A DNA stretch of 64,000 bases from Halosimplex halophilum (GTDB lineage Archaea; Halobacteriota; Halobacteria; Halobacteriales; Haloarculaceae), in assembly GCF_004698125.1 (NCBI RefSeq), contig NZ_SRHV01000006.1, positions 124,001-188,000 of the forward strand. Reading direction: 5' to 3'. Numbering within the stretch: the stretch's first letter is position 1; each line of letters starts with the position of its first letter. A program made the position numbers and the translations under genes. The notes beneath the pieces were generated by a model. That model saw only the letters and a program-made list of their open reading frames with translations. It searched no databases and was not told the DNA's origin. This document shows, piece after piece, positions 8,694 through 16,204 of the stretch.

Positions 8694-9369
8694 CACCAGT
8701 CCCCACCACCGCACCGCGTAAATCGGTGTTTGCCGTTCCGTCGCACTCACCCACGGTTAGATGCCACCGACTCGCGTTCGGACGACCCCGGGCGACCGCC
8801 GATGCCCGCTTCCGCGCGCCTCTGGTTCCCGCCTCACGAACCCTTACATCACTACTGATGTAATCTATCCGCCCTTCACCGGCGTTCAGCCGCGCGAGCC
8901 GTTCCTGTCGGCGTTCCGATGGACGCGAATTTCCGTCGAAAAGTCGACCCTCGGCGCTTCGAAGGCCGAATTCGCACCTACCGAACGGCCGGCGACCGCC
9001 CTCGTCGGCGAGGGCGACGACTCCAGCGACCGCGAACCGGCCGTACGTGCCCGAAAGCGGCCGGCGTTCGCCGCGACGGGGCTCCCGACGGTCCGATCCA
9101 GCGGCACCGGGAACGGCCGAAACCAGTTTCCCGCAGCCGGTATCGGCACATATCGTTCCCCAGGAGAGAACGACATCCGAATCCCCAGTTCCGGTATTCT
9201 CGGCCGGTATTGGTGCTTTATCCGGATCATTCCGGATTCCGAGGCGGGCGTTCCGACAGTCGTGTCAGGAAAGTTTCGGTAAATCACCGATTTTCGTTCC
9301 CCACTACGGAACGCAGGGGGACGGCGCCGGTCTCACATGATTTAAGCGGCGACGCGAGAGTGGACGTGT
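8694..9369. other. Long intergenic region before the 9370 gene
   Basis: No convincing gene; the open frames here are shadows with no family resemblance. It contains an exact 8-bp inverted repeat at 8844-8863 and, at 9195-9245, a cluster of CCGGTATT and ATCCGGAT/ATTCCGGAT motifs in AT-richer DNA. It probably holds control sites for the divergent HalOD1 gene and the enolase-superfamily gene. Confidence 0.5.
8844..8863. promoter_or_regulatory. Perfect inverted repeat TTACATCA-N4-TGATGTAA
   Basis: Eight-base arms match exactly around a 4-nt spacer, giving a 20-bp dyad of the size a dimeric HTH regulator binds. It lies 150 bp upstream of the HalOD1 start and about 510 bp upstream of the 9370 gene. 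Confidence 0.5.
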
Positions 9370-10617
9370 ATGGACATCGCCAGCGTCGACAGCTACGCGC
9401 TCTCGTCACCGATCGACCCGCCGCAGGACCGGCGGTTCCACGGCGGGACCCGCCGGCTGCTGAAGCGGGACGTGGTCCTCGTCGTCGTCGAGACGGCCGA
9501 CGGCCGACAGGGGTTCGCGACCGCCGGCGCGAGCAGCTCCGCGATGACGGAGTACTTCGAGGGCGACTCGCAGGGCACCTTCGCCGACATCGTGACGGGA
9601 CCGGTCGCCGACGCGCTCGAAGGCGAGCGGATCGAGGCGATCCCCGAGGCCCACGATCTGATCCGCGAGGGGTCGGTCCCGGCGGGCGACGTGACCGAGG
9701 CCATCTCGGCGGTCGACGTGGCGCTGTGGGACCTCCGCGGGAAGGAACACGGCGTCCCGGTCTACGAGCTGCTCGCTGAGGAGTACGGCACCGACCCGAC
9801 GCTCGAACTCCCCCTCTACGCCAGCGCCGGGATGTACATGGAACCGGAGGGCTTCGCCGACCAGGCGGAGCTCATCGAGGATCTGGGCTTCTTCGGCTAC
9901 AAGTACCGCCCCGGGATCGGTCCCGACGGCGACCGCCGGACGGTCGAGTTGCTCGCCGACCGGCTGACCGAGACCGAGTTCATGCTCGACGTGCACACGT
10001 GGTGGAAACTCGGCGAAGCGTACGGACGGGAGACGGTGCGCGACCTGATCGCCCACGCCGGCGAGCGCGGCGCCTGCTGGGTCGAGGAGCCGGTCGAACC
10101 GGACGACCACGAGGGGTACGTGGAACTGGCCGAGACGGGCGCGCCGCTGGCCGGCGGCGAGAGCGAGGAGACGCCCGAGGGCCTCGTCGAACTCGGGGAG
10201 ACCGGCGCCGTCTCGTTCCTCCAGGGCGACGTGCGCCACCACGAGGGGTTCACCGGCTGTCGGGCCGCCGTCGAGTTCTGCGCCGGTCGTGACGACGTCG
10301 AGTTCGTCCCGCACAACTTCGGGACGTGGATCGGCCTCGCCGCCAACGCCCACCTCGTCGCCGCCGCCCCGGACACCCGGCTGCTGGAGTATCCCGTCTT
10401 CGAGGACGACCCCGCGCTGGCCGACGTGGACGGCGACCCCGGGATGTACCCCTTCGACCTCGCGTTCGACCTGATCGAGGGCCAGCCCGACATCGACGAC
10501 GGCGTCCTCTCGGTGCCCGAGGGTCCCGGCCTGGGTATCGAGGTCGACCTCGACGTCGTCGAGGAGTACCCGTTCGTCGACGGGCCGTGGACCGAGTTCC
10601 ACTACGACGACGAGTAG
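9370..10617 (+). CDS. Enolase-superfamily (MR/MLE) sugar-acid dehydratase
   Basis: 415 residues, cytoplasmic. Family signatures: AVDVALWDLRGKEHGVPVYE in the capping/barrel junction, the general-base segment YKYRPG (Lys178), and metal ligands Asp207 (MLDVHTWW), a Glu in WVEEPVEPDD (239/240) and Glu264 (AGGESEE), followed by PHNFGTWIG near the end of the barrel. Enzymes of this group abstract the proton alpha to a carboxylate, most often dehydrating aldonates or aldarates to 2-keto-3-deoxy acids. It stands opposite a DHDPS-family gene that would use such a product. The exact acid (galactarate, glucarate, xylonate, rhamnonate) is not determinable from sequence. The start follows AT-rich DNA with a TTTAAG box about 28 nt upstream. 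Confidence 0.88.
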   Translation: MDIASVDSYALSSPIDPPQDRRFHGGTRRLLKRDVVLVVVETADGRQGFATAGASSSAMTEYFEGDSQGTFADIVTGPVADALEGERIEAIPEAHDLIREGSVPAGDVTEAISAVDVALWDLRGKEHGVPVYELLAEEYGTDPTLELPLYASAGMYMEPEGFADQAELIEDLGFFGYKYRPGIGPDGDRRTVELLADRLTETEFMLDVHTWWKLGEAYGRETVRDLIAHAGERGACWVEEPVEPDDHEGYVELAETGAPLAGGESEETPEGLVELGETGAVSFLQGDVRHHEGFTGCRAAVEFCAGRDDVEFVPHNFGTWIGLAANAHLVAAAPDTRLLEYPVFEDDPALADVDGDPGMYPFDLAFDLIEGQPDIDDGVLSVPEGPGLGIEVDLDVVEEYPFVDGPWTEFHYDDE

Positions 10618-10658
10618 CGACGACGCCGGGCGGCCGAGTTCGGCGGTCGTGACCCGGC

Positions 10659-10697
10659 GGAGAACTACGTCAGAGAACTACGTCGGAGAACTGCACG
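10659..10697. repeat. 13-bp tandem repeat, three copies
   Basis: Units GGAGAACTACGTC, AGAGAACTACGTC and GGAGAACTGCACG sit head to tail between the convergent genes ending at 10617 and 10776. The third copy has diverged. No function is evident; it may be replication slippage or part of a 3' regulatory element. Confidence 0.7.
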
Positions 10698-10775
10698 AGG
10701 ACTGTCCCGCCTGAGGGATGCGTGGAGAGAGAGAACGAGGAGCGGCGGTGCTGTGCGGCCGGGTCCGTGCCGGCG

Positions 10776-11714
10776 CTACTCGATGAGTCGGTTGATGTCG
10801 TCGTCGAGCCGGTCGTAGAGTTCGGCGGCCCGCTCCTCCTGGTCGGGCGTCAGCGGTCGGATGGGCTCGCGCACGTCGCCGCCGTTGAGGCCGGCGAGTT
10901 CCAGGCCCTCCTTGACCGCGGCGACGCTGGAGGCGCCGGGGATGGTGTTTTGCTGCCCGGTCTCGTCGCGGAACCGCTGGTAGGGGAGACAGATGTTGCG
11001 TAGCTCGCGGGCCCGTTCCCAGTCTTCGGCCTGCAGGGCGTCGAACAGCGCGAGGCCGACCTCCGGGCGGAAGTTGCTGACCCCGGCGGAGAACCCCTCG
11101 ACGCCCTCGGCCCAGAACGCGACCGCGTACGGTTCGGCGAGGCCGTCGACCCAGACCACGTCGTCGGCGCCCGCCGCGATCCCCGCGCCGAGTTTCACGG
11201 CGTCCTCCAGCGCGTACTTGACGCCGACGACGCCGTCGACGCGGGTCAGGTCGGCGAGGTAGTCGACCGACGGGTCGAACCCGCGGACGTACGGGACCAG
11301 CGGGCGGTCGCTCGCGGCGTCGAGCGCCTCGTAGTACTCGATCAGGCCCTGCTCGTGGAGGTAGGTGTGGTCCGGGGGCATGACCATCATCGCGTCGACC
11401 CCGTGGCGGTCGTAGGCCCGGATCAGCTCCGTCGCGTCCGCGGTGCTCCCGCCGACGCCGGCCAGGACGCAGGCGTCCTCGGGCAGCGCCTCGACGCTCG
11501 CCTTCGCGATGTCGACGCGCTCGTCCTGGGAGAGGGAGTGATACTCGCTGATGTTCGCAGTGGCGAGAAACGTCCGTATCCCCTCGTCGTAGAGCGCTCC
11601 CGCGTTCTCCGCGAGTTCGTCGTAGTCGATTTCCGAGGAGTCGTCGAACGGGGTCAGAAGACCGACGGCAACCCCTCTGAGACGCTCCCGTATCTGGTCG
11701 TCAGACATACGCAT
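10776..11714 (-). CDS. DHDPS/KDG-aldolase family enzyme, copy 1
   Basis: 312 residues. Class-I aldolase TIM barrel of the DapA superfamily: Schiff-base Lys166 in VVGVKYALED and Tyr142 in PYVRGFDP. Relatives include dihydrodipicolinate synthase, KDG aldolase and 5-dehydro-4-deoxyglucarate dehydratase; given the uronate dehydrogenase nearby, the last is favoured but unproven. An oddity is the loop ATANISEYHS where the family normally has a GGTGE-type carboxylate-binding motif; copy 2 keeps CGNTGEYY. The ATG of MRMSDDQ is preferred because TTTATCTA lies 26 nt before it; an ATG five codons upstream would sit only 11 nt from that box. The next gene upstream is copy 2 on the same strand, but with its own promoter. 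Confidence 0.87.
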   Translation of the reverse strand: MRMSDDQIRERLRGVAVGLLTPFDDSSEIDYDELAENAGALYDEGIRTFLATANISEYHSLSQDERVDIAKASVEALPEDACVLAGVGGSTADATELIRAYDRHGVDAMMVMPPDHTYLHEQGLIEYYEALDAASDRPLVPYVRGFDPSVDYLADLTRVDGVVGVKYALEDAVKLGAGIAAGADDVVWVDGLAEPYAVAFWAEGVEGFSAGVSNFRPEVGLALFDALQAEDWERARELRNICLPYQRFRDETGQQNTIPGASSVAAVKEGLELAGLNGGDVREPIRPLTPDQEERAAELYDRLDDDINRLIE

Positions 11715-11736
11715 GATCCCAAGATCCATGTCCTGT

Positions 11737-11744
11737 TAGATAAA
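11737..11744 (-). promoter_or_regulatory. TATA box of DHDPS-family copy 1
   Basis: TTTATCTA (minus strand) is centred ~26 nt before the ATG at 11714, and it decides between the candidate starts. Confidence 0.6.
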
Positions 11745-11777
11745 CCCATCGGCTACGACGAGCCCGCAAGCGGCCGA

Positions 11778-12710
11778 TCAGGGACGGGACGGCGTCCAGG
11801 TCTCCAGCCGTTCGTAGTGGGATTCGAGTCGCTCGCGGTCGCGCTCGCTCAGCTCGACCAGCGGCCGCCTGACCGCCCCGCCCTCGTAGCCGGCGAGGTC
11901 GAGGCCCGCCTTGATCACGGGGACGTTGTTGCCGTTCGGGACCGAGCTGCCCTCGCCGGGCTCCTCCCGGAGGTCTTCGAGCGGGCGCAGCGCCTGCTGG
12001 ATCCGCCGGGCGCGGTCGTACTGCTCCTTCTCGATGGCCTCGAACAGCGCCAGCGTCACCCGCGGGACGAAGTTCCCGACGCCGGTGGTGTACCCCGAGG
12101 CGCCCTCGACGGCGAACGGGATGGCGTAGCGCTCGGCGATGCCGTTGATCCAGGTGACCGCGCCGTCGGCGTCCTGGACGGTCTGGGCGAACTCCTTGAC
12201 GTCGGCGACGGCGAACTTGACCGCGACCACCTCGTCGCGCTCCGACAGCTCGATCAGGACGTTCCGGGTGACCTCGGGACCGCGCTTGTAGATGACGACG
12301 CCCAGATCCGTCCCGTCGCAGATGGCGTGGTAGTACTCCGCCAGCCCGCGCTCGTGGACGTAGGTGTGGTCTGGGTGCATCACCATCAGCGCGTCCGCGC
12401 CGGCCGCCTCGTAGTCCGCCGCGAGGTCGAGCACCTCGCGGACGTTGCCGGCCGCGCCGCCGACCACGGTGGCCTCGTCGCCGGTCGCCTCGACGTGCGT
12501 CTCGACGACCGCGACGCGCTCCTCGTCGGTCAGGGCGTAGTACTCGCCGGTGTTCCCGCAGGGGACGAACAGCCGCGCGCCGGCCTCGTACATCCCCGAG
12601 AGGTTGTCGGCGAGCGCCTCGTGGTCGACTGCGCCGCCCGCGCGGTCGAACGGGACGGCGGTGGTGAACGCGACAGTCTCGAAGCTACTCCGCAGTCTCG
12701 TGGCGTCCAT
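11778..12710 (-). CDS. DHDPS/KDG-aldolase family enzyme, copy 2
   Basis: 310 residues. The barrel shows the carboxylate-binding loop CGNTGEYYAL (51-60), Tyr141 in VVIYKRGP and Schiff-base Lys165 in VVAVKFAVAD, as in dihydrodipicolinate synthase, KDG aldolase and 5-dehydro-4-deoxyglucarate dehydratase. The last would convert the product of an aldarate dehydratase to 2-oxoglutarate semialdehyde plus CO2 and water, consistent with the divergent MR/MLE gene at 12885 and the uronate dehydrogenase at 14116. The frame stays open far upstream, but the family starts at MDATRLRSS, preceded by a clear TATA box. It shares a 174-bp divergent promoter region with the 12885 gene, suggesting joint control. 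Confidence 0.9.
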   Translation of the reverse strand: MDATRLRSSFETVAFTTAVPFDRAGGAVDHEALADNLSGMYEAGARLFVPCGNTGEYYALTDEERVAVVETHVEATGDEATVVGGAAGNVREVLDLAADYEAAGADALMVMHPDHTYVHERGLAEYYHAICDGTDLGVVIYKRGPEVTRNVLIELSERDEVVAVKFAVADVKEFAQTVQDADGAVTWINGIAERYAIPFAVEGASGYTTGVGNFVPRVTLALFEAIEKEQYDRARRIQQALRPLEDLREEPGEGSSVPNGNNVPVIKAGLDLAGYEGGAVRRPLVELSERDRERLESHYERLETWTPSRP

Positions 12711-12730
12711 ACGACCCGTTGGACGACCGC

Positions 12731-12740
12731 GATAATAAAC
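12731..12740 (-). promoter_or_regulatory. TATA box of DHDPS-family copy 2
   Basis: GTTTATTATC on the minus strand is centred about 26 nt before the ATG at 12710. Confidence 0.65.
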
Positions 12741-12850
12741 GTTCACCGGGCTCCCGCCGCGTGGGAGCCGCGGGGCCGTCGGTACGTCGGTGTCGGCGTG
12801 GGGTGTCCCGGCCACCCGGCGGGCGACGGGGCTCCCGCCCCGCGGCCCGC

Positions 12851-12860
12851 AAGCTATATG
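12851..12860 (+). promoter_or_regulatory. TATA-like box of the 12885 MR/MLE gene
   Basis: AAGCTATATG is centred ~28 nt before the ATG at 12885, supporting that start over a longer open frame. Confidence 0.6.
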
Positions 12861-12884
12861 CGCCGCGCGGTATCGCTGTGGCAC

Positions 12885-14024
12885 ATGGACATGGAGGTCA
12901 CTGACCTGGAAGTCGTGGGGCTCTCGCACACGCTCCCGGACGGCGAGGGACTCGGCGACGCGCGCGGGTTCGGCCACGACCGGGCGACAACGCTGCTCCG
13001 GCTGGAGACCGGCGACGGCACCGTCGGCTGGGGCGAGGCGTTCGCGCCCGGGGCTATCGTCCGGTCGGTCGTCGACGAACTGTTCCGCGACGATGTCGTC
13101 GGGATGGACCCCTTCGACTCGGAGTCGCTCGCGACCCGGTCGTACACCGACCCGTACCACTTCGGCGGGAGCGTCTTCGCCCAGAGCGTCGTCAGCGCCG
13201 TCGACGTGGCCTGCTGGGACATCCGCGGGAAGGCCCTCGGCCGCCCCGTCCACCGCCTGCTCGGCGGCCGCGAGCGCGAGGAGCTGCTCCCCTACGCCTC
13301 GACGATGTACTACACCGAGCGCGACAGACCGATCGCGGAGCCGATGCGCGAGGCCGTCGACGAGGGGTTCGAGGCGGCGAAGATCAAGATCGGCGCCGAC
13401 CCCGAGACCGACGAGCAGCGGGTCCGCACGGCCCGGGAGGTCCTCGGCGACGACGCCCGCCTGATGGTCGACATGAACGGCAACTACCGGCCCGACCAGG
13501 CGATCCGGTCGATCCGGAAGATCGCGGAGTACGACCTCACCTGGGTCGAGGAGCCGGTCCCGCCGGAGAACCGCTCGGGCTACCGCGAGCTGCGCGAGCG
13601 GACGGACGTACCGCTTGCGGCCGGGGAGGCCCACTACGGTCGCTTCGAGTTCAAGCGGCTGATCGACGACCGGCTCGTCGACGTGGTCCAGCCGAACCTG
13701 GCGCGCTGCGGCGGCCTCTCGGAGGCCCGCCGGATCGCCGACCTCGCGTCGACCGAGAACGTCGGGGTGCGCCCGCACATCTGGAACAGCGCGGTCGGGC
13801 TGGCCGCGGCGGTGCAGTTCGCCGCCAGCGTCTCCGATTACCCCCACACCCGCAACGTCCCCGACCCGATGATGGTCGAGTTCGACCGCAGCCCCAACCC
13901 GCTGCGCGAGGACATCCTCGAAACCCCGCTCGACCCGAGCGGCGGGACCCTCGCCGTCCCCCAGGAGCCCGGCCTCGGCGTCTCCGTCGACGAGGACGCC
14001 GTCGAACGCTACCGCGCGGACTGA
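12885..14024 (+). CDS. Enolase-superfamily (MR/MLE) aldarate/aldonate dehydratase
   Basis: 379 residues. Clear mandelate-racemase subgroup pattern: K-x-K general base Lys166/Lys168 in AAKIKIGAD, metal ligands Asp196 (MVDMNGNY), Glu222 (WVEEPVPPEN) and Glu248 (AAGEAHYG), and His298 (VRPHIWNS) as the second catalytic base. Relatives include galactarate, glucarate, galactonate and rhamnonate dehydratases. Divergently paired with a DHDPS-family gene and followed by uronate dehydrogenase 91 bp downstream, it is the best candidate in the window for the galactarate/glucarate dehydratase of the oxidative hexuronate pathway. That substrate choice is inferred from context. The open frame extends more than 1.5 kb upstream only because the opposite strand is coding. 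Confidence 0.9.
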   Translation: MDMEVTDLEVVGLSHTLPDGEGLGDARGFGHDRATTLLRLETGDGTVGWGEAFAPGAIVRSVVDELFRDDVVGMDPFDSESLATRSYTDPYHFGGSVFAQSVVSAVDVACWDIRGKALGRPVHRLLGGREREELLPYASTMYYTERDRPIAEPMREAVDEGFEAAKIKIGADPETDEQRVRTAREVLGDDARLMVDMNGNYRPDQAIRSIRKIAEYDLTWVEEPVPPENRSGYRELRERTDVPLAAGEAHYGRFEFKRLIDDRLVDVVQPNLARCGGLSEARRIADLASTENVGVRPHIWNSAVGLAAAVQFAASVSDYPHTRNVPDPMMVEFDRSPNPLREDILETPLDPSGGTLAVPQEPGLGVSVDEDAVERYRAD

Positions 14025-14081
14025 GTTTCTAGCGGGTCGGAGGACTGTCGCCGGCGTGGAGCGAGAAGCGCTCCGGGACCG

Positions 14082-14092
14082 ATATTTTGATA
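14082..14092 (+). promoter_or_regulatory. TATA-like box of the uronate dehydrogenase gene
   Basis: ATATTTTGATA is centred about 28 nt upstream of the ATG at 14116, so this gene has its own leaderless promoter despite following another + strand gene closely. Confidence 0.55.
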
Positions 14093-14115
14093 GGCGGACG
14101 CGTCCGGGATGTGGT

Positions 14116-14955
14116 ATGGACGTGTTAGTCACCGGTGCGTACGGTCGGTGCGGGACCGCGCTGATCGACCACCTGGACGGCGACGACCGCTACGAGTTCA
14201 CCTACTACAACCGCTCCGACCGGCCCGACGACCACCCCTACGGCGGGTACGACACGATCGTCGGCAACGTCACGGAGAAGGGGAAACTCCGCGAGGCCGC
14301 CGAGGGCCGCGACGCGATGGTCCACATGGCCGCCTACCCGAGCCCGAGCGGCGACTGGACCGACGTGTTCGAGCCCAACATCGTCGGGACGTACAACGCC
14401 CTGGAGGCCGCCCGGGAGGAGGAGCTGGAAACGTTCGTCTTCCTCTCGACGAACCACGTCGTGGGGCTCTACGAGACCGAGCACGCCCCCGAGTTGTACG
14501 AACGCGACTACAGCCTCGTCGTCGACCACACCGATCCGGTCCGCCCCGATTCGTACTACGGCGCCTCCAAGAGCTTCGGCGAGGACCTGGCCCGCTACTA
14601 CGTCGAGGCGTTCGAGTACCCCAAGCGGGTGTACAACCTCCGCGTCGGCACGGTCAACATGCCAGAGTACGACCACCCCTACGGCAACGCCGAGTCCGGC
14701 GTCGACGACGGCGACTGGGAGCGCGGGAGCCCGGAGTACGAGCGGGCCGTCGCGCGGATGAAGTGCACCTGGCAGTCCCGCCGGGACTTCGCCCACGAGG
14801 TCGAGTGCTGCCTCGACGACGAGACCGTCGAGTTCGGGACCTTCTACGGCGTCAGCGACAACCAGCGCCGCTGGTTCGACCTCGAACACGCCCGGTCGCG
14901 CATCGACTACAACCCGCAGGACGACGGCGACGAGTGGGACGGGCCGCCCGCCTGA
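14116..14955 (+). CDS. udh: NAD-dependent uronate dehydrogenase-like SDR
   Basis: 279 residues, cytoplasmic. Extended short-chain dehydrogenase fold: nucleotide loop GAYGRCG (7-13), substrate loop FLSTNHVVGLYE and the catalytic pair Tyr148/Lys152 in YYGASKSFGED. The segments STNHVVG, NLRVGTVN, CTWQSRRDFAHEV and YGVSDNQRRWFD are the pattern seen in uronate dehydrogenases (EC 1.1.1.203), which oxidise galacturonate or glucuronate to the aldaro-lactone with NAD+. This is the entry step of the oxidative hexuronate route; the lactonase at 16205 and MR/MLE dehydratases on both sides would supply the next steps. A related sugar epimerase or pentose dehydrogenase is the main alternative. Confidence 0.82.
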   Translation: MDVLVTGAYGRCGTALIDHLDGDDRYEFTYYNRSDRPDDHPYGGYDTIVGNVTEKGKLREAAEGRDAMVHMAAYPSPSGDWTDVFEPNIVGTYNALEAAREEELETFVFLSTNHVVGLYETEHAPELYERDYSLVVDHTDPVRPDSYYGASKSFGEDLARYYVEAFEYPKRVYNLRVGTVNMPEYDHPYGNAESGVDDGDWERGSPEYERAVARMKCTWQSRRDFAHEVECCLDDETVEFGTFYGVSDNQRRWFDLEHARSRIDYNPQDDGDEWDGPPA

Positions 14956-15409
14956 CGCGGCCACCGTTCGACGGACCGACTGTGCTACGGACCGGTCGCT
15001 ACGCGACGGATTTTCGACGGACCGTTTCGCGGACAGCGCGGCTGCCGGGGAGCGGGTAGCGCCTCGCGAGAACGCGGGTGGGTGGTACACCCGCAACCGG
15101 TCCGGCGCCGCGCACCGCGCCAGCGAGGGACGCGTGCGGGCGCGGCGCCGTCGGTCGACCGACGGTCGGATCCTGACAGTGGTTCCGGTCCGCGACCGGC
15201 GGCATCGCGAACGTGGGGGGTCCGCGAGTGAATCCGTGCGGAGTGGGTGGGTATCGGTTGTCTGACAGTGCGTCGTCCCGGTGGGGAACGGGACGCTTCC
15301 GCCTTCGAAACCTCGATACAAAAACCTTTACTTAAATATCAGAAATAGTTACCTTTTGGCGCCGCGGTAACCCAAACCGATATATACCAGTGTGCCGGAC
15401 GTACGCGTA
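14956..15409. other. Intergenic region with AT-rich tract and inverted repeat
   Basis: No gene recognised. The 3' part (15313-15352) is strongly AT-rich. It is followed by GTTACC (15348-15353) and GGTAAC (15366-15371), an exact 6-bp inverted repeat around a 12-nt spacer containing GGCGCC, just before the TATA-like ATATATAC at 15380-15387 of the small membrane protein gene. Confidence 0.5.
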
Positions 15410-15673
15410 ATGGCGACACGTACCAACCCGAGCGGCGCGAGCGGGCTCGGCCGGCGAGCGGTGACCGAACTCAGAGAGTCGGTACTGGCGAAGGTAGCGA
15501 CGCTGGGTGCCATACTCTTCGCCCTCTCCGTCCTGCTGGAGATGGCCATCCGGGTCGGGTTCCTCGAACGCGGGATCTCCGCCGTCTGGGCGGTCATCTT
15601 CCTGGTGTGGGGGACGGCGCTCGTGGTCCTCGGCGTCGCGGGTCGCGTCCTCATCTGGTGGCGCCGGCGGTGA
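15410..15673 (+). CDS. Small two-helix membrane protein
   Basis: 87 residues. A short polar N-terminus is followed by two hydrophobic segments (LGAILFALSVLLEMAIRVG and AVWAVIFLVWGTALVVLGVA) and a basic C-terminal tail, WWRRR, giving a hairpin with both ends probably cytoplasmic. The ATG of MATRTNPS is chosen over one six codons upstream because ATATATAC lies ~27 nt before it. I do not recognise a family. It ends convergently close to the PPC-domain gene and shows no link to the sugar pathway. Confidence 0.7.
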   Translation: MATRTNPSGASGLGRRAVTELRESVLAKVATLGAILFALSVLLEMAIRVGFLERGISAVWAVIFLVWGTALVVLGVAGRVLIWWRRR

Positions 15674-15691
15674 GGAAGGGGATCGAGGCGG

Positions 15692-16126
15692 CTACCGCTC
15701 GGTCAACTGCGAGACGTTGTGCTGGCCGGGTTCCCGCGTCAGCGACAGCCCCTCGAACTTCCGGATCGTGAACTCCCCGAGGACGTTCACCTCGCAGCCC
15801 TCCTCCAGGTGGCCGCCGACGGTCCGCTCCCCGTTGAACGCCGTCACGTGGAGATGCGGTTCCCCGTCGGCGATAGCGCCGCCGATATTCGTGACCTCCC
15901 ACGACCCTTCGAGTTCGAGGTCGACGTTTCGGGCGGCCTGCTCGTCGGGCAGGTCGGTCCGGTCGACGTAGTGGATGTTGAGGTTGCTGAACGTGCCGAT
16001 CCCCGACACCACCGCGCCGGTGTCCACGTCGTGGGCCTCGCAGGCCGCCTCGATCGATTCCAGCGCCATGTCGCCGCGGTCCAGACGGACGACTACGTGT
16101 CCGTCGTCGGATTCGAACGATTCCAT
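15692..16126 (-). CDS. PPC/DUF296 (PCC) domain protein
   Basis: 144 residues. The whole protein fits the PPC domain (DUF296): VRLDRGDMALESIEAACEAH, GAVVSGIGTFSNLNIHY, HLHVTAFNGERTVGGHLEEG and the closing beta strand. In plants this domain sits beside AT-hooks; stand-alone prokaryotic versions form trimers of unknown activity and are often called DNA-binding without proof. The metal- or ligand-pocket histidines HLHV and GGHL are present. A TATA-like TTTTATTC lies about 28 nt before the ATG. It is transcribed towards the small membrane protein gene and follows the lactonase gene by 80 bp in the opposite reading order, with its own promoter. Confidence 0.85.
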   Translation of the reverse strand: MESFESDDGHVVVRLDRGDMALESIEAACEAHDVDTGAVVSGIGTFSNLNIHYVDRTDLPDEQAARNVDLELEGSWEVTNIGGAIADGEPHLHVTAFNGERTVGGHLEEGCEVNVLGEFTIRKFEGLSLTREPGQHNVSQLTER

Positions 16127-16204
16127 GCGCTCGCTAGGTCGGCGCGCCCGCGAATAAAACTGCCCCTCCCGGCGGTCCCGACCGGGACGCTCGCGGGCTC
16201 GGCC

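Noticed and set aside
8761-9287. Open frames of 133-173 residues in the spacer before the 9370 gene
   Set aside because: They overlap antisense to each other and run through the 8-bp dyad; no motifs or promoter.
11355-12884. N-terminal extension of the 12885 MR/MLE frame
   Set aside because: Antisense to the two DHDPS-family genes, and the TATA box at 12851 fixes the start at 12885.
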